A stretch of DNA of 32,719 nucleotides, taken from an uncultured archaeon (GTDB lineage Archaea > Nanobdellota > Nanobdellia > Pacearchaeales > GW2011-AR1). Positions 1 to 7,316 of the stretch are shown one piece after another (position 1 is the first letter of the stretch; each line of letters begins with the position of its first letter). The translations under genes were made by a program, and so were the position numbers. The notes under the pieces were generated by a model. The model had not been told where the DNA came from, ran no database searches, and saw only the letters and a program-made list of their open reading frames with translations. The DNA lies in contig CALJLT010000045.1 in NCBI GenBank assembly GCA_937982425.1, forward strand, positions 1 through 32,719, in the 5' to 3' direction.

Positions 1-51
1 CGGCGACCACCGAGATCTACACTCTTTCCCTACGCGACGCTCTTCCGATCT
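1..51 (+). other. Illumina sequencing adapter at contig end (not genomic)
   Basis: The first 51 bases reproduce, from memory, the Illumina P5/TruSeq universal adapter from its eighth base to its terminal CTCTTCCGATCT, with a single mismatch (G instead of A at position 34). Its GC content is far above that of the rest of the window. It is residual library adapter that survived trimming and was assembled onto the contig edge. Genomic sequence starts at position 52. No biological meaning should be drawn from it, and any reading frame running through it is an artefact. Confidence 0.97.
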
Positions 52-230
52 TTGAAGTTTATCTTAAAATTTAAGAGCTCTTCAAAATTTTTCAATAATT
101 CCAAAGGAAGATAAATTTGAGTTATCTCTTTTCCGTAAGTCTTTATATCTTTTTTTAATTGATTGATTTCAAAGGGAGATTGAAATATTTTTTCTTTTTC
201 TTTTATTAAAAAGGTTCTTGATATGTTCAT
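52..230 (-). CDS. Unknown protein, 3'-truncated by the contig end
   Basis: A minus-strand reading frame starts with ATG at 230 and runs off the genomic sequence at 52, leaving about 59 genuine residues. The apparent stop and the last residues (roughly DRKSVA) are encoded by adapter, so the true C-terminus is missing. The visible part is Lys/Glu/Leu-rich, without a membrane segment or a motif I recognise. A TATA-like CCTTAAAAACC lies about 26 bases upstream of the ATG (near 256), fitting a leaderless transcript. No function is assigned. Confidence 0.55.
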
Positions 231-294
231 ATTTTTCTAAAAGAAAATTGGTTTTTAAGGTTTATTGCCGTTGAGTGTCCTTATCTAGTTAAGA

Positions 295-885
295 TTAAAT
301 TTCAAAAATTGTTGGAGTTCTTGAAACATTCATAACTTTTGCTCCGTCTATTTCTTCTAAAATACCCGCACCTTCGTGAATATGGCCGCAGATTACTACG
401 GTTGGTTTAAATTTTTTTATGGCTTTTCTAACTCCATAGGATCCAGGAAAACCTAAAAGTTCTATAGCGCTTCCTTCAGGAGGGCAGTGTGAAACCATTA
501 TTTTTTTCTCTAAATGTTTTATTGGTTTATGGGCTTTTTCTAATTCTTTAAATACTGCTTCGGAATCTTTTTTTACTCCCCAATCTGTAGTTCCCGATCC
601 AAAAAAACCTATGCCTTCTTTTTCAAAATGTTTTGCATGTAAATTTTTTAATCGAGGATACATTTGTTCCCATTTCTTTATTAAAGATTCAGTTTCGTGA
701 TTTCCGTGAATCATTAATGTGGGTTTTTTTGCAATTGGGCTTACTAACTTTTCTTCTTTTTGACTAAACCAAGTGTGATCTCCCGCTACAATTATTAAAT
801 CTACTTTTTCTTTTTTGGCTATCTTTTCTATCTTTTTTACTAATCCCGTATCACCATGTATGTCTGAAATTGCAAGAATTTTCAT
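295..885 (-). CDS. Calcineurin-like metallophosphoesterase
   Basis: A 196-residue single-domain metallophosphoesterase, expected to hydrolyse phosphomono- or diesters using two metal ions. The complete family motif series is present: D8-x-H10 (SDIHGD), G-D36-H, G-N62-H63-E, a lone H133 in VSHCPP, and G-H168-I-H170 near the C-terminus. There is no signal peptide, so it is cytoplasmic. The small size and the SDIHG/GHIH signature resemble the YfcE/MJ0936 group of small phosphodiesterases, but the substrate cannot be read from sequence. It is transcribed divergently from the winged-helix gene at 1022, and the two share a 136-base intergenic region. A TTATTAA element about 25 bases upstream supports the ATG at 885. 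Confidence 0.9.
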   Translation of the reverse strand: MKILAISDIHGDTGLVKKIEKIAKKEKVDLIIVAGDHTWFSQKEEKLVSPIAKKPTLMIHGNHETESLIKKWEQMYPRLKNLHAKHFEKEGIGFFGSGTTDWGVKKDSEAVFKELEKAHKPIKHLEKKIMVSHCPPEGSAIELLGFPGSYGVRKAIKKFKPTVVICGHIHEGAGILEEIDGAKVMNVSRTPTIFEI

Positions 886-980
886 ATTTTTTGTTAGAGA
901 AGAACGTTAATAAGTTTTTTGTTCTTTTTTTGTCACCAGTTATTTGAACATGAGGTTTTCAAAATATTTAAAAAGAAACA

Positions 981-993
981 ATGTTCATAACAT
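981..993. promoter_or_regulatory. Inverted repeat in divergent promoter region (candidate operator)
   Basis: ATGTT-CAT-AACAT is a perfect 5-bp inverted repeat with a 3-base spacer. It lies between the phosphoesterase and the winged-helix regulator, just upstream of the TATA-like ATTAAATAA (about 997-1005) that would serve the regulator gene. The position suits an autoregulatory operator. Short palindromes are common in AT-rich DNA, so this is tentative. Confidence 0.3.
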
Positions 994-1021
994 ATACATT
1001 AAATAACACATATCAAATCCA

Positions 1022-1288
1022 ATGGAAGACAATTTTGATGTCTTCTTCCGAAGAAAACCCGCTTTGATGTTGGTTTCTTTGAAGAAGAATTCGCGGATGA
1101 GGTATGGTAGTGTTTTGGCTAAAGAAGTGGACTGCACTTATAGCCATGCAGTAAAAATACTGCAGACTTTAGAGGCTTTAAACCTTGTTGAGTTTGATAA
1201 AAAAGGAAGAATAAAATTAATCAAACTTACAAAGAAAGGTCAAGAAGTTGCGAATGCAATAGAAAACATACAGTCTCTTGTAAAGTGA
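1022..1288 (+). CDS. Small winged-helix DNA-binding protein
   Basis: An 88-residue protein that is almost entirely one winged helix-turn-helix domain. A helical segment at about 14-35 is followed by a recognition-helix region (TYSHAVKILQTLEALNLVE, about 39-57) and a basic wing (FDKKGRIKLIKLTKKG). The pattern is MarR-like or generic archaeal winged helix. There is no ligand-binding or membrane domain. It is probably a transcriptional regulator or a chromatin-associated factor. It precedes tRNA-Lys and is divergent from the phosphoesterase gene; a palindrome at 981-993 may be its own operator. Its target genes cannot be inferred. The start is supported by a TATA element roughly 22-26 bases upstream. 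Confidence 0.8.
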   Translation: MEDNFDVFFRRKPALMLVSLKKNSRMRYGSVLAKEVDCTYSHAVKILQTLEALNLVEFDKKGRIKLIKLTKKGQEVANAIENIQSLVK

Positions 1289-1342
1289 GGTAGAGGTGAT
1301 CGCTACCGAACTCTGAATGGAAAACTCTAGAAGTTTTTATAA

Positions 1343-1359
1343 TTTAGAAAATTTCTAAA
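1343..1359. repeat. AT-rich perfect palindrome upstream of tRNA-Lys
   Basis: TTTAGAAA and TTTCTAAA form an 8-bp inverted repeat around a single base, followed by a run of T at 1361-1366. It could be part of the T-rich terminator of the winged-helix gene or a protein-binding site just upstream of the tRNA-Lys TATA element (about 1362-1370). A one-base spacer is too tight for a stable hairpin at full length, so a DNA-level palindrome or a shorter hairpin is more likely. Confidence 0.35.
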
Positions 1360-1392
1360 CTTTTTTAAATAGATATAAACTAATTTTCATAT

Positions 1393-1467
1393 GGCTCCGT
1401 AGCTCAGTCTGGTTAGAGCACTGGACTCTTAATCCAGGTGTCGCGGGTTCAACTCCCGTCGGGGCCA
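1393..1467 (+). tRNA. tRNA-Lys (anticodon CTT)
   Basis: A full 75-base cloverleaf folds by eye. The acceptor stem GGCTCCG pairs with CGGGGCC (one G-T pair), and the D-arm is GCTC/GAGC. The anticodon stem is CTGGA/TCCAG around loop CTCTTAA, giving anticodon CTT at 34-36. A 5-base variable loop follows, then the T-arm GCGGG-TTCAACT-CCCGT and discriminator A at 1467. CCA is not encoded and no intron is present. A TATA box (TTTTTAAAT, about 1362-1370) lies close to 27 bases upstream. It decodes AAG lysine codons. Confidence 0.97.
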
Positions 1468-1520
1468 TTCAAATGAAAAAGATAAATGAAGAAGATTCTT
1501 CTGAAAGAGAATTCTTGGTT

Positions 1521-2006
1521 TTAAGATACGTTTTGTTTTTTATTAGATTTATTGACTAAACCCAAATAAAATCTGTTTAATCCTAAACTATTAACATTAA
1601 AAGAACTATTTAATTCCTTTAATTTATCTCTAATTTCCGCTTCTGAATAGTCATCCACATCTCCCACTAAAACAAGAATTATTCCTTGAGAATATTCTTT
1701 TTTGTGTCCGGCAATTTGACCATATAATCTATCTATTTCTGCTTTTTTTATCTTTCCGTTTTTACTGAATTTTAATTCTATCCCAATTGCTCTTCCAATT
1801 GCAATATCGCAAAGAGAACGGCTTGATTCTATTTTTACATTTATTTTTTCGGATTGTCCAAAAGAAAAGAAATTTTGTTTATTTAGTTCCACAAATAAAA
1901 AATCTCTTAAATCGTCACGATAGTTTAATTCTTCATTATATCTCTGTTTCGGTTTCCAAATTTTTATCAGATTTATGCAGCGATTAAAAAGTGAATCTCC
2001 AAACAT
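1521..2006 (-). CDS. PD-(D/E)XK nuclease-like protein
   Basis: A 161-residue cytoplasmic protein whose centre carries a PD-(D/E)XK arrangement: D67 in a strand (LCDIAIG), then E77-L78-K79 in the next strand (IGIELKF). A helix with Gln97 (RLYGQIAGHKK) and a hydrophobic strand (GIILVLVGD) follow. An N-terminal helix contributes E40. This order, with acid-E-x-K and then a helix bearing Gln, is typical of restriction-endonuclease-fold DNA-binding nucleases. No partner methylase or helicase is adjacent; neighbours are tRNA-Lys and TFS. It could be a repair/recombination nuclease, an orphan defence nuclease or an inactive relative. Fold assignment is moderately sure; role unknown. Confidence 0.6.
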   Translation of the reverse strand: MFGDSLFNRCINLIKIWKPKQRYNEELNYRDDLRDFLFVELNKQNFFSFGQSEKINVKIESSRSLCDIAIGRAIGIELKFSKNGKIKKAEIDRLYGQIAGHKKEYSQGIILVLVGDVDDYSEAEIRDKLKELNSSFNVNSLGLNRFYLGLVNKSNKKQNVS

Positions 2007-2062
2007 AAATATTTAATTCGGTAATTCTTTTTAATACTTTTCTTTTGGCCATTTTTTAAGAA

Positions 2063-2371
2063 TTAATTGTAATCTCTTTTTGTTCTACCGCACTTAACAC
2101 ATTTGTAGAATTTTGTTTCAGATTCATCTGATGCTCTTGTTTGAACAGTCCAGAAATAAGCTTTTTCGTGCCCGCATTCAGAACATTTTTCATTAACTAC
2201 GGGAGCTGTTGAACCCATGTCTTTCTTTATAACCGGGATTTCTTTTTTTTCATTTATCTTCTCTTTCGTGGACATTTCTAGCTTCCCTTTCTTAGTATAA
2301 CCGCATCTTGGGCAAGAACTATTCTTAACTTTAAGCATTAGAACCGAACCACATTTTGGGCAAAATTCCAT
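2063..2371 (-). CDS. tfs: Transcription factor S (TFIIS-like RNA polymerase cleavage factor)
   Basis: A 102-residue two-zinc-ribbon protein of the usual TFS/RpoM length. The N-terminal ribbon uses C4, C7, C20 and C23. After a Lys-rich linker (about 28-58), the C-terminal ribbon uses C63, C66, C91 and C94. The loop tip carries the acidic pair D82-E83 (RASDESET), which in TFIIS/TFS enters the RNA polymerase secondary channel and triggers cleavage of backtracked RNA. The usual ADEPET is here SDESET, but the catalytic DE is kept. It should restart stalled polymerase and improve fidelity. A TATA element (AATATATAAAAG) is about 26 bases upstream, giving a leaderless mRNA. Confidence 0.95.
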   Translation of the reverse strand: MEFCPKCGSVLMLKVKNSSCPRCGYTKKGKLEMSTKEKINEKKEIPVIKKDMGSTAPVVNEKCSECGHEKAYFWTVQTRASDESETKFYKCVKCGRTKRDYN

Positions 2372-2418
2372 CCTATTTTTAGATTAATCTCTTTTATATA
2401 TTTTATGGATTTAGAAAT

Positions 2419-3069
2419 TCAGGATTTTTTGCAAAAACCTCTTTCATATTCGGGTTTTAGGTGTTCAAAGAAAATTAATTTAATCCAACCTAGATAAGGA
2501 GCTAACTTTACTTGGGCTTTTCCTACTATTTGATCTTCAGATATTTCTTTTTCTATAGATAATTGGCCTCCATTATTATCTCCTATCGTGGAAAAAGTAT
2601 ATCTTTCTCCATTTTGGTTTATTTCAATAACTCTATGGATAATTGGATTCCGGTAATTAGCTTCAAAAATTATTATGTCTCCTACCTTTATTTTTTCTGG
2701 TTTAACACCAGTTATGAATAGGATGTCTCCCTTATTGAATCCTTTTTTCATGGGAAATGTTTCCCAATTTTCTTTAGTCAATTTAAATTTGAAATATTTC
2801 ATGTCCTGAGTTTTCCACCAAGTGTCGAAGTTTGATAAAAGGTTTCCTTCATGATACATAGAGCAAGATTCAACAATAACCAAAGGCAAACTTGTTCCGG
2901 TTGTTAAGGAGAGCAGGGGAAAAAAAATTAATTTTATAACTACAAATAAAAAAATAAGGGAGAAAATCCAACCTCTGATAGATTCATCTTTCCATACAAT
3001 GAACCAAAATCTTTTTAGAAATTGCTTAAATTTGTTTTTATCTTTTATATCAGCAACTCTTTTTTTCAT
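2419..3069 (-). CDS. Signal peptidase I (archaeal S26B type)
   Basis: A 216-residue membrane protease. One strong membrane helix spans about 34-58, followed by the catalytic Ser70 in ESCSMYHEG. His145 (PIIHRVIEI) takes the place of the bacterial lysine, as in the archaeal/ER Ser-His family. A conserved acid, D164, lies in the GDNN box. KGDILFITGV and KVGDIIIFEA are the usual beta-strand boxes. It removes signal peptides from secreted proteins, and several candidate substrates are in this window, including the divergent subtilase at 3158. The segment between Ser70 and the first GD box (about 76-112) is longer than in minimal enzymes. TCTTAAAAACC about 26 bases upstream supports the ATG at 3069. 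Confidence 0.9.
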   Translation of the reverse strand: MKKRVADIKDKNKFKQFLKRFWFIVWKDESIRGWIFSLIFLFVVIKLIFFPLLSLTTGTSLPLVIVESCSMYHEGNLLSNFDTWWKTQDMKYFKFKLTKENWETFPMKKGFNKGDILFITGVKPEKIKVGDIIIFEANYRNPIIHRVIEINQNGERYTFSTIGDNNGGQLSIEKEISEDQIVGKAQVKLAPYLGWIKLIFFEHLKPEYERGFCKKS

Positions 3070-3147
3070 GATTTCATAAAGGAGAAGGGGTTTTTAAGAT
3101 TTGGGAATTAGTAATAAGTTTTAAATATTCTCCCTCTTTTTTTATTT

Positions 3148-3154
3148 AGGTGAT
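3148..3154 (+). promoter_or_regulatory. Shine-Dalgarno site of the subtilase gene
   Basis: AGGTGAT is a 7-base match to the complement of the archaeal 16S rRNA 3' end and ends three bases before the ATG at 3158. A TATA element (TTTTAAATATTC, about 3118-3128) lies too far upstream for a leaderless mRNA. This gene therefore seems to use a short leader with a ribosome-binding site, unlike most genes here. Confidence 0.6.
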
Positions 3155-3157
3155 TAA

Positions 3158-6100
3158 ATGAAAAGACAAATTTATCTTTATTCTTCTTTTTTCTTAATTT
3201 TAATTTTTTTTGGAGGGATTTTTTTATCTGGGGTTTCTTTTACTGGAAGAGCAGTTGATGAAGATTGTAAGGGAAGTTTTTTTGAATGTTTAGCAAAAAA
3301 TGCAAAAACTCTTGAAAAACAAAATGAAGAAAAAATTTCAGTTGAAGATAAGTTAACAAATAATAATTTTTTTGAGGAACAAGAAACAAATATTTTTGAA
3401 AATGATTTTAATTCTTTTCAGTATAGAAGTAGGGATAATATGTTTTTGGGGCAAAATGATTTTCTTTTATCTGATAGAGAAAATGAGAATTTTCCTATAA
3501 ATAAGGGAGAAAATATTGGGGAATACGAAGGATATATTGTTGAATTTGAAGAGAAACCTTTATTGGTTTTAAAATCAGATCTTGAAGAAGAGGTAAGTTA
3601 TAAAAAGGAAACTGAAGCTCAAACTAAAGGAGTTTCTAAATTTATTTTAAAAACTTTTTCTAAAGATTCTGAAATCTTGGAAGAAGAGGCAAGTGTAAAA
3701 CTTGAAAAACAAAGAGAAATTTTACAACAAACAAGTGAAAATTTTAAGGCAAAATTAGAAGAGGAATCTATAAGTAGAGAAATTATTTCTGAAGAATTTT
3801 ATTTTTCTTTTAGTGGAGTTAGTGTTGGTAAATTAACAAAAGAAGAAAAAGAAAAAATTGAAAGTATGCCTGGAATTAAAAGAGTCACTCCAAATTATAG
3901 AGTAAAAGCCTTTTTAATGGATTCTGTTTCTTTGGTTGAAGCAGATTTGGTTTGGCAAATTTCAGATCCAAATAATTCTTCTTTAAATTTAACTGGAGAA
4001 GGAATAAAAATTGCAATTATTGATACGGGGATTGATTATACTCATCCTGATTTAGGATCATGTACTTCTTCTAGTTTTTTAAAAGGCAAGTGTGAAAAAG
4101 TTTTAGGAGGTTATGATTTTGTTAATAATGATTTTGATCCAATGGATGATAATGGGCATGGAACTCATTGTGCTTCTATTGCCGCAGGAAAGGGAATTTT
4201 AAAAGGTGTTGCTCCAGATGCAAAATTATATGGTTTTAAAGTTTTAAGTTCGGCAGGAGGGGGAGATTTTTCCGATGTTATTTCTGCTATTGAAAGATCA
4301 GTAGATTTGAATAACAATGGAATACCCTTGGAAGATGAAAATGATTATGTGGATATTATAAGTTTGAGTTTGGGAGGTCAAGGAAATCCAGATGATCCTG
4401 TTAGTCAAGCTATAGATAACGTTGTAAGTGCAGGAGTAATTGCAGTAATTGCTGTAGGAAATGATGGACTTTGGAATGGACCTATAGGTTCTCCTGCTAC
4501 TTCCAGAAAAGCAATTAGTGTAGGTGCTTCGGATAAGAATGATTTAATGGCGTCCTTTTCTTCTAGAGGGCCGGTTCTTTGGGAAGATGCTCAAGGAAAA
4601 ATAAAGTCCTTATCTAAACCAGATGTTGTTGCTCCTGGAGATGGATTTTTTAGTTCTCAAGGAATTTGTGCAGCTCAATGGAATGATGCTTGGAGCGATA
4701 GAGAATGTATTGATAATCAACACACTTCAATTCCCGGAACAAGTATGGCTACTCCCCATGTTGCAGGAGCAGTAGCTTTAATCAAGCAAGCTCATCCAGA
4801 TTGGTCTCCAGAAGAAATTAAAATGGTTTTAAAAAATTCTGCACAGAATTTAAATGGAGCTGGAATTAAAGATCAAGGCCAAGGAAGAATAAATGTTCGT
4901 TCTTCTTTAAATTTTAGTAAACCTTTGATAGCTTCTTTAAATGAAATAGATTATCTTCCATCAGGCCAAATGAATATTTTGGGTAGTGCAAAAGGAGATG
5001 ATTTTTATTCTTATTCTGTTTTTTATTCTTCTGATAGCAATACTTGGAATTTAATATGTTCTGGAAATAATGTTGTTGATGAAGGTGTTTTATGCTCTAA
5101 TTTTGATCCCAATGTTTTAAAAGAAGGAATTTATAATCTTAAATTATCTGTTTATGGAAATAATTCTATTCAAAGTAAAGATTTTGGATTTTTCAAAATA
5201 AAGAACGTAGAAATTCTTAATCCAGATTTTTCAGAAATTTATAGAATTGGAGATCAAATTAATCTTAAGTGGAATATTTTAAATCCGTATTATAATCTTT
5301 CGAATATTTCTTATTTTGGATCAACCCCTCATTCTTATCAAGGTATAAATATTTTGAATGATTCTTTTGCAGTTTGGAATACTTCTGGTTTCAACCAAGG
5401 ATATTATCTTTTGATTTTCAGTTTTAGTAGTTTTTTTGATTCTTTTTCTATATCTTTTCCTATTTATTTAGATTTAACCTTAAAAGAGGGATGGCCTAGA
5501 AAAGTCGAATTTCAAGGAAATTCAAATATTAGAAGTGAAATTTGGCCAGTTGTTGTAGATTTAAATAGAGATGGATATAAAGAAATACTTTTTAATTCTT
5601 ATTTCGGATCTTCATTAAATCAACAAATAAATTTGTTGAATTATGAAGGAGAAACACTTTCTGGTTGGCCATTTTTGATAAATACTAGTTTGGGTAATGG
5701 TCCTTTATTATTGACTTCAGAAGATATTAACGGGGATAATATTGAAGAAGTTTTAGTTTTGATAAGTGGACTAGGCAGAATTTATATTTATGCTATTAGT
5801 TATAACGGAACTCTTGTTAACTATTGGGATTTTTCTGGTATTTATTCTGAAGAATTTAGTTCTTCTTTATCCTTAGCTGATATTAATAATGATGGAAAAA
5901 GAGATTTTGTTATAACTACCGATAAGGTAGTGTATATTTTTGATATTTATGGTAATTCTCTTTCGGGATGGCCGCAAGAAATAGGAGAACCAAATTTCAT
6001 GATGCAGTGGGATAAGATTTCCTATCCTGCAATAGGAGATTTAGATGGAGATGGAAATTCAGAAATTGTAATGGGGTTCCCCTATTATTCATCTTCTTTT

Positions 6101-7090
6101 GAAAATTATAATGGTATTATTTATGTTTGGCATCATAATGGGACTATTGCTAATGGATGGCCTCAATATTCGGAAAATGCTTTTTTAAATTCTCCCGCAA
6201 TAGGAGATTTAGATGGAGATGGAAAATTAGAGATTATTATGGGGGATTTGAGAATTTTTTCAGATCCAAATTTTTCTAAATTGTATGTTTGGAATTATAA
6301 TGGAACAATTTTTTCAGGGTGGCCATATACTTTTGAAGAAAATATCAGAGGAATTACTTCAGGTCCTTCAGTAGGAGATTTAGGTGGAGATGGAAAATTA
6401 GAAGTAATAACATTAGTTTCACAGATTCAACAGCCTTATTTTATACTTTATTCTTTTGATTATGAAGGGAATTTAATTTTTAATAAATCTTTAATTCAAA
6501 CAGGAGATTTTAGTTATTCTTCCCCAATCATAGCAGATATAAATGGAGACCACTATAGAGAAATCATAGTTTCTGGACCTAGTTTAGGAATATATGATAG
6601 ATTTGGTTCTTTTATTCAATCTCCAATTTCGGGTTATTTTTTTGGAACTTCAGATAGATTAATTGTTAGTGATTTAGATAAAGATGATTTTTTAGATTTA
6701 GTTCTTGGAGCTTCCTACCCCAAAACTAAAATTTATGCTTGGAATTTAAGTGTTTTATATAATGAATCAAGGATAGATTGGCCAATGTTTATGCATGATT
6801 TACAACATACAGGAAAATATGAAAAAAATAATCCTTTACTTTCCCCAGAAGTACAATGCTTTTCTTCATCTTTAATAGGAGATGCTAATGCAGATGGAGC
6901 AATAAATTCTGCAGATGCACTTTTAATAAGCAAAGTTTTTGTTCAACTTATTCCAACTCCAAATAATATTTGTTGTTTGGATGTTAATAGAGATGGAACA
7001 ATAAATTCTGCAGATTCTCTTTTAGTAATGAGATATTTTGTAGGTTATCCAAACACAGGTTATGCAGGTCAACTGTGTTCTTCCATTTAA
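3158..7090 (+). CDS. Secreted subtilisin-like protease with beta-propeller repeats and dockerin
   Basis: A 1310-residue exported S8 protease. It has a Sec signal/anchor (about 5-28), an acidic low-complexity stretch (33-120) and an I9-like propeptide (about 124-250, beginning GYIVEFEEKPL). The catalytic domain (about 270-585) has D289 (IIDTGID), H334 (NGHGTH), oxyanion N435 and S529 (GTSMATPHVAG). A beta-sandwich-like region lies at about 590-765. At least eight FG-GAP/VCBS-like Ca2+ repeats (about 790-1180, forms of GDLDGDGxxEI, often followed by GWP) end in WPMFMHDLQHTG, suggesting a beta-propeller. The C-terminus (about 1240-1300) is a type I dockerin with two Ca2+ loops, D1242-xNxDGxINxxD and D1275-xNxDGxINxxD. 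The dockerin suggests docking onto a cohesin; none is in the window. The likely role is extracellular proteolysis or partner attachment. Confidence 0.93.
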   Translation: MKRQIYLYSSFFLILIFFGGIFLSGVSFTGRAVDEDCKGSFFECLAKNAKTLEKQNEEKISVEDKLTNNNFFEEQETNIFENDFNSFQYRSRDNMFLGQNDFLLSDRENENFPINKGENIGEYEGYIVEFEEKPLLVLKSDLEEEVSYKKETEAQTKGVSKFILKTFSKDSEILEEEASVKLEKQREILQQTSENFKAKLEEESISREIISEEFYFSFSGVSVGKLTKEEKEKIESMPGIKRVTPNYRVKAFLMDSVSLVEADLVWQISDPNNSSLNLTGEGIKIAIIDTGIDYTHPDLGSCTSSSFLKGKCEKVLGGYDFVNNDFDPMDDNGHGTHCASIAAGKGILKGVAPDAKLYGFKVLSSAGGGDFSDVISAIERSVDLNNNGIPLEDENDYVDIISLSLGGQGNPDDPVSQAIDNVVSAGVIAVIAVGNDGLWNGPIGSPATSRKAISVGASDKNDLMASFSSRGPVLWEDAQGKIKSLSKPDVVAPGDGFFSSQGICAAQWNDAWSDRECIDNQHTSIPGTSMATPHVAGAVALIKQAHPDWSPEEIKMVLKNSAQNLNGAGIKDQGQGRINVRSSLNFSKPLIASLNEIDYLPSGQMNILGSAKGDDFYSYSVFYSSDSNTWNLICSGNNVVDEGVLCSNFDPNVLKEGIYNLKLSVYGNNSIQSKDFGFFKIKNVEILNPDFSEIYRIGDQINLKWNILNPYYNLSNISYFGSTPHSYQGINILNDSFAVWNTSGFNQGYYLLIFSFSSFFDSFSISFPIYLDLTLKEGWPRKVEFQGNSNIRSEIWPVVVDLNRDGYKEILFNSYFGSSLNQQINLLNYEGETLSGWPFLINTSLGNGPLLLTSEDINGDNIEEVLVLISGLGRIYIYAISYNGTLVNYWDFSGIYSEEFSSSLSLADINNDGKRDFVITTDKVVYIFDIYGNSLSGWPQEIGEPNFMMQWDKISYPAIGDLDGDGNSEIVMGFPYYSSSFENYNGIIYVWHHNGTIANGWPQYSENAFLNSPAIGDLDGDGKLEIIMGDLRIFSDPNFSKLYVWNYNGTIFSGWPYTFEENIRGITSGPSVGDLGGDGKLEVITLVSQIQQPYFILYSFDYEGNLIFNKSLIQTGDFSYSSPIIADINGDHYREIIVSGPSLGIYDRFGSFIQSPISGYFFGTSDRLIVSDLDKDDFLDLVLGASYPKTKIYAWNLSVLYNESRIDWPMFMHDLQHTGKYEKNNPLLSPEVQCFSSSLIGDANADGAINSADALLISKVFVQLIPTPNNICCLDVNRDGTINSADSLLVMRYFVGYPNTGYAGQLCSSI

Positions 7091-7096
7091 GAGTGT

Positions 7097-7231
7097 TTAT
7101 CTAATTGTTTCGAGGTAGATTTTTGCAAATTCCGCTGCGAAAACATACGAAACAAGGATAGCAGAAATTGTAATTAAAAGTAAAGGATAAATGTGCCTTT
7201 CAAAAAAATTGCCTCTTTTATTATTTTTCAT
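7097..7231 (-). CDS. Membrane microprotein, 44 residues
   Basis: An ATG at 7231 opens a 44-residue frame ending in TAA at 7097-7099. The protein has a basic N-terminus (MKNNKRGNFFERH), one hydrophobic helix (about residues 15-32, YPLLLITISAILVSYVFAA) and a short polar tail. A TATA-like AAAAATATAAAAA centred near 7260 lies about 28 bases upstream, the normal distance for leaderless archaeal mRNAs. It occupies most of the gap between the subtilase and the AbrB-like gene and is convergent with the subtilase. Function unknown; it could be a small membrane subunit. Shortness keeps confidence moderate. Confidence 0.55.
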   Translation of the reverse strand: MKNNKRGNFFERHIYPLLLITISAILVSYVFAAEFAKIYLETIR

Positions 7232-7286
7232 TTAACTAATTGAATTTGGGGGTTTTTATATTTTTTTCATGCTTAAAATCGTAAGA

Positions 7287-7316
7287 TTTAAATAGTGTAT
7301 ATTTTTATGTATACAC
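7287..7316 (+). promoter_or_regulatory. Promoter with palindromic operator before the AbrB-CDC48 operon
   Basis: The TATA box TTTAAATA (7287-7294) sits about 26 bases from the ATG at 7317, so the transcript should be leaderless. Between them lies a perfect 7-bp inverted repeat, GTGTATA (7295-7301) and TATACAC (7310-7316), with an 8-base spacer. It abuts both the TATA box and the start codon, exactly where a bound repressor would block initiation. The first gene of the operon carries an AbrB-like DNA-binding domain, so autoregulation is a reasonable inference. Confidence 0.5.

Noticed and set aside
1289..1320. GGTAG...CTACC hairpin with GTGAT and CTGA boxes, like a C/D-box sRNA
   Set aside because: The C box is only a partial match and no proper C'/D' pair is present. 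It is more likely a 3' region or chance structure.
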